NCBI GenBank assembly: GCA_008729055.1
Contig: SDUX01000001.1
Location: 186,001 to 250,000 of the forward strand
From: Pyropia haitanensis
Lineage: Eukaryota; Rhodophyta; Bangiophyceae; Bangiales; Bangiaceae
DNA length: 64,000 nucleotides
Reading direction: 5' to 3'
Positions 63,958 through 64,000 of this stretch are shown here, piece by piece (the first letter of the stretch is position 1; the number at the start of each line of letters is the position of its first letter). The notes under the pieces are model-generated. The model had not been told where the DNA came from. It saw only the letters and a list, made by a program, of their open reading frames with translations, and did not search any database. A program made the position numbers and the translations under genes.

Positions 63958-64000
63958 GCGGGGAGGGGGGGGGGGGGAGCGCGGGAGCGGCTGGTGTGGG
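63958..64000. other. end of window, G-rich
   Basis: G run at 63967-63979; nothing else seen. Confidence 0.5.

Overview
The window is nuclear DNA from a photosynthetic eukaryote with an extremely GC-rich genome. Intergenic and coding DNA are saturated with CCG/CGG microsatellites and runs of ten or more G or C. Proteins carry long Gly, Ala and Pro tracts. Introns are rare and short (two GT-AG introns can be assigned). Several products have plastid-type N-termini with an early Phe (MAHVAFAASG, MAPAPAFVPA), a pattern known from red algae and glaucophytes, and one belongs to DUF1818, a family centred on cyanobacteria and plastids. The best inference is a red alga of the Porphyra/Pyropia type. This rests on composition and transit peptides, not on a marker gene.

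Left part (1-25,500). Minus strand UTP23 (rRNA processing PIN protein, 371-1381), then an unrecognised minus-strand protein (3595-4371) and 3 kb of low-complexity DNA. A two-exon METTL13/EEF1AKMT4-like methyltransferase (7319-8649) follows. A divergent pair shares a 525 bp promoter: a DUF493/YbeD-like protein with a very long acidic region (minus) and a two-exon membrane protein resembling MICOS MIC26/27 (plus). Next come a RING-plus-P-loop fusion (14040-16076, minus), mitochondrial-type beta-ketoacyl-ACP synthase (19118-20797), a decayed subtilisin-like protease, a short interstitial TTAGGG array, and a plastid bacterial-PH-like membrane protein (24045-24722).

Middle part (25,500-48,100). 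A type II membrane fucosyltransferase-like glycosyltransferase (25582-27813, minus) is followed by long low-complexity DNA, a broken membrane-protein candidate (31498-32518), a 586 bp element with terminal inverted repeats, and a second 1.55 kb inverted-repeat element holding GC-rich captured-looking DNA. Then come an Ala/Gly-rich multi-span membrane protein (41149-43266), a divergent pair of a plastid DUF1818 protein (minus) and a Gfo/Idh/MocA oxidoreductase (plus), and an unrecognised Ser/Gln-rich protein (46982-48108, minus).

Right part (48,100-64,000). Decayed ankyrin-repeat DNA leads into the most striking structure of the window: an imperfect inverted duplication of about 7.4 kb (roughly 52,285-59,745). 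It has a 46 bp hairpin near each end, the two copies being 45/46 identical in inverted orientation. Beyond it lie a 96-residue single-pass acidic membrane protein and a secreted Cys-rich repeat protein whose stop is at 63957.

The genes do not form a pathway; they are a mix of plastid, mitochondrial, nucleolar, secretory and regulatory functions. Reading frames of otherwise well-conserved genes jump at long G/C runs (UTP23 three times, the secreted protein twice). These are more likely homopolymer-length errors in the assembly than real mutations, so coordinates of such genes are outer limits with frame breaks inside.
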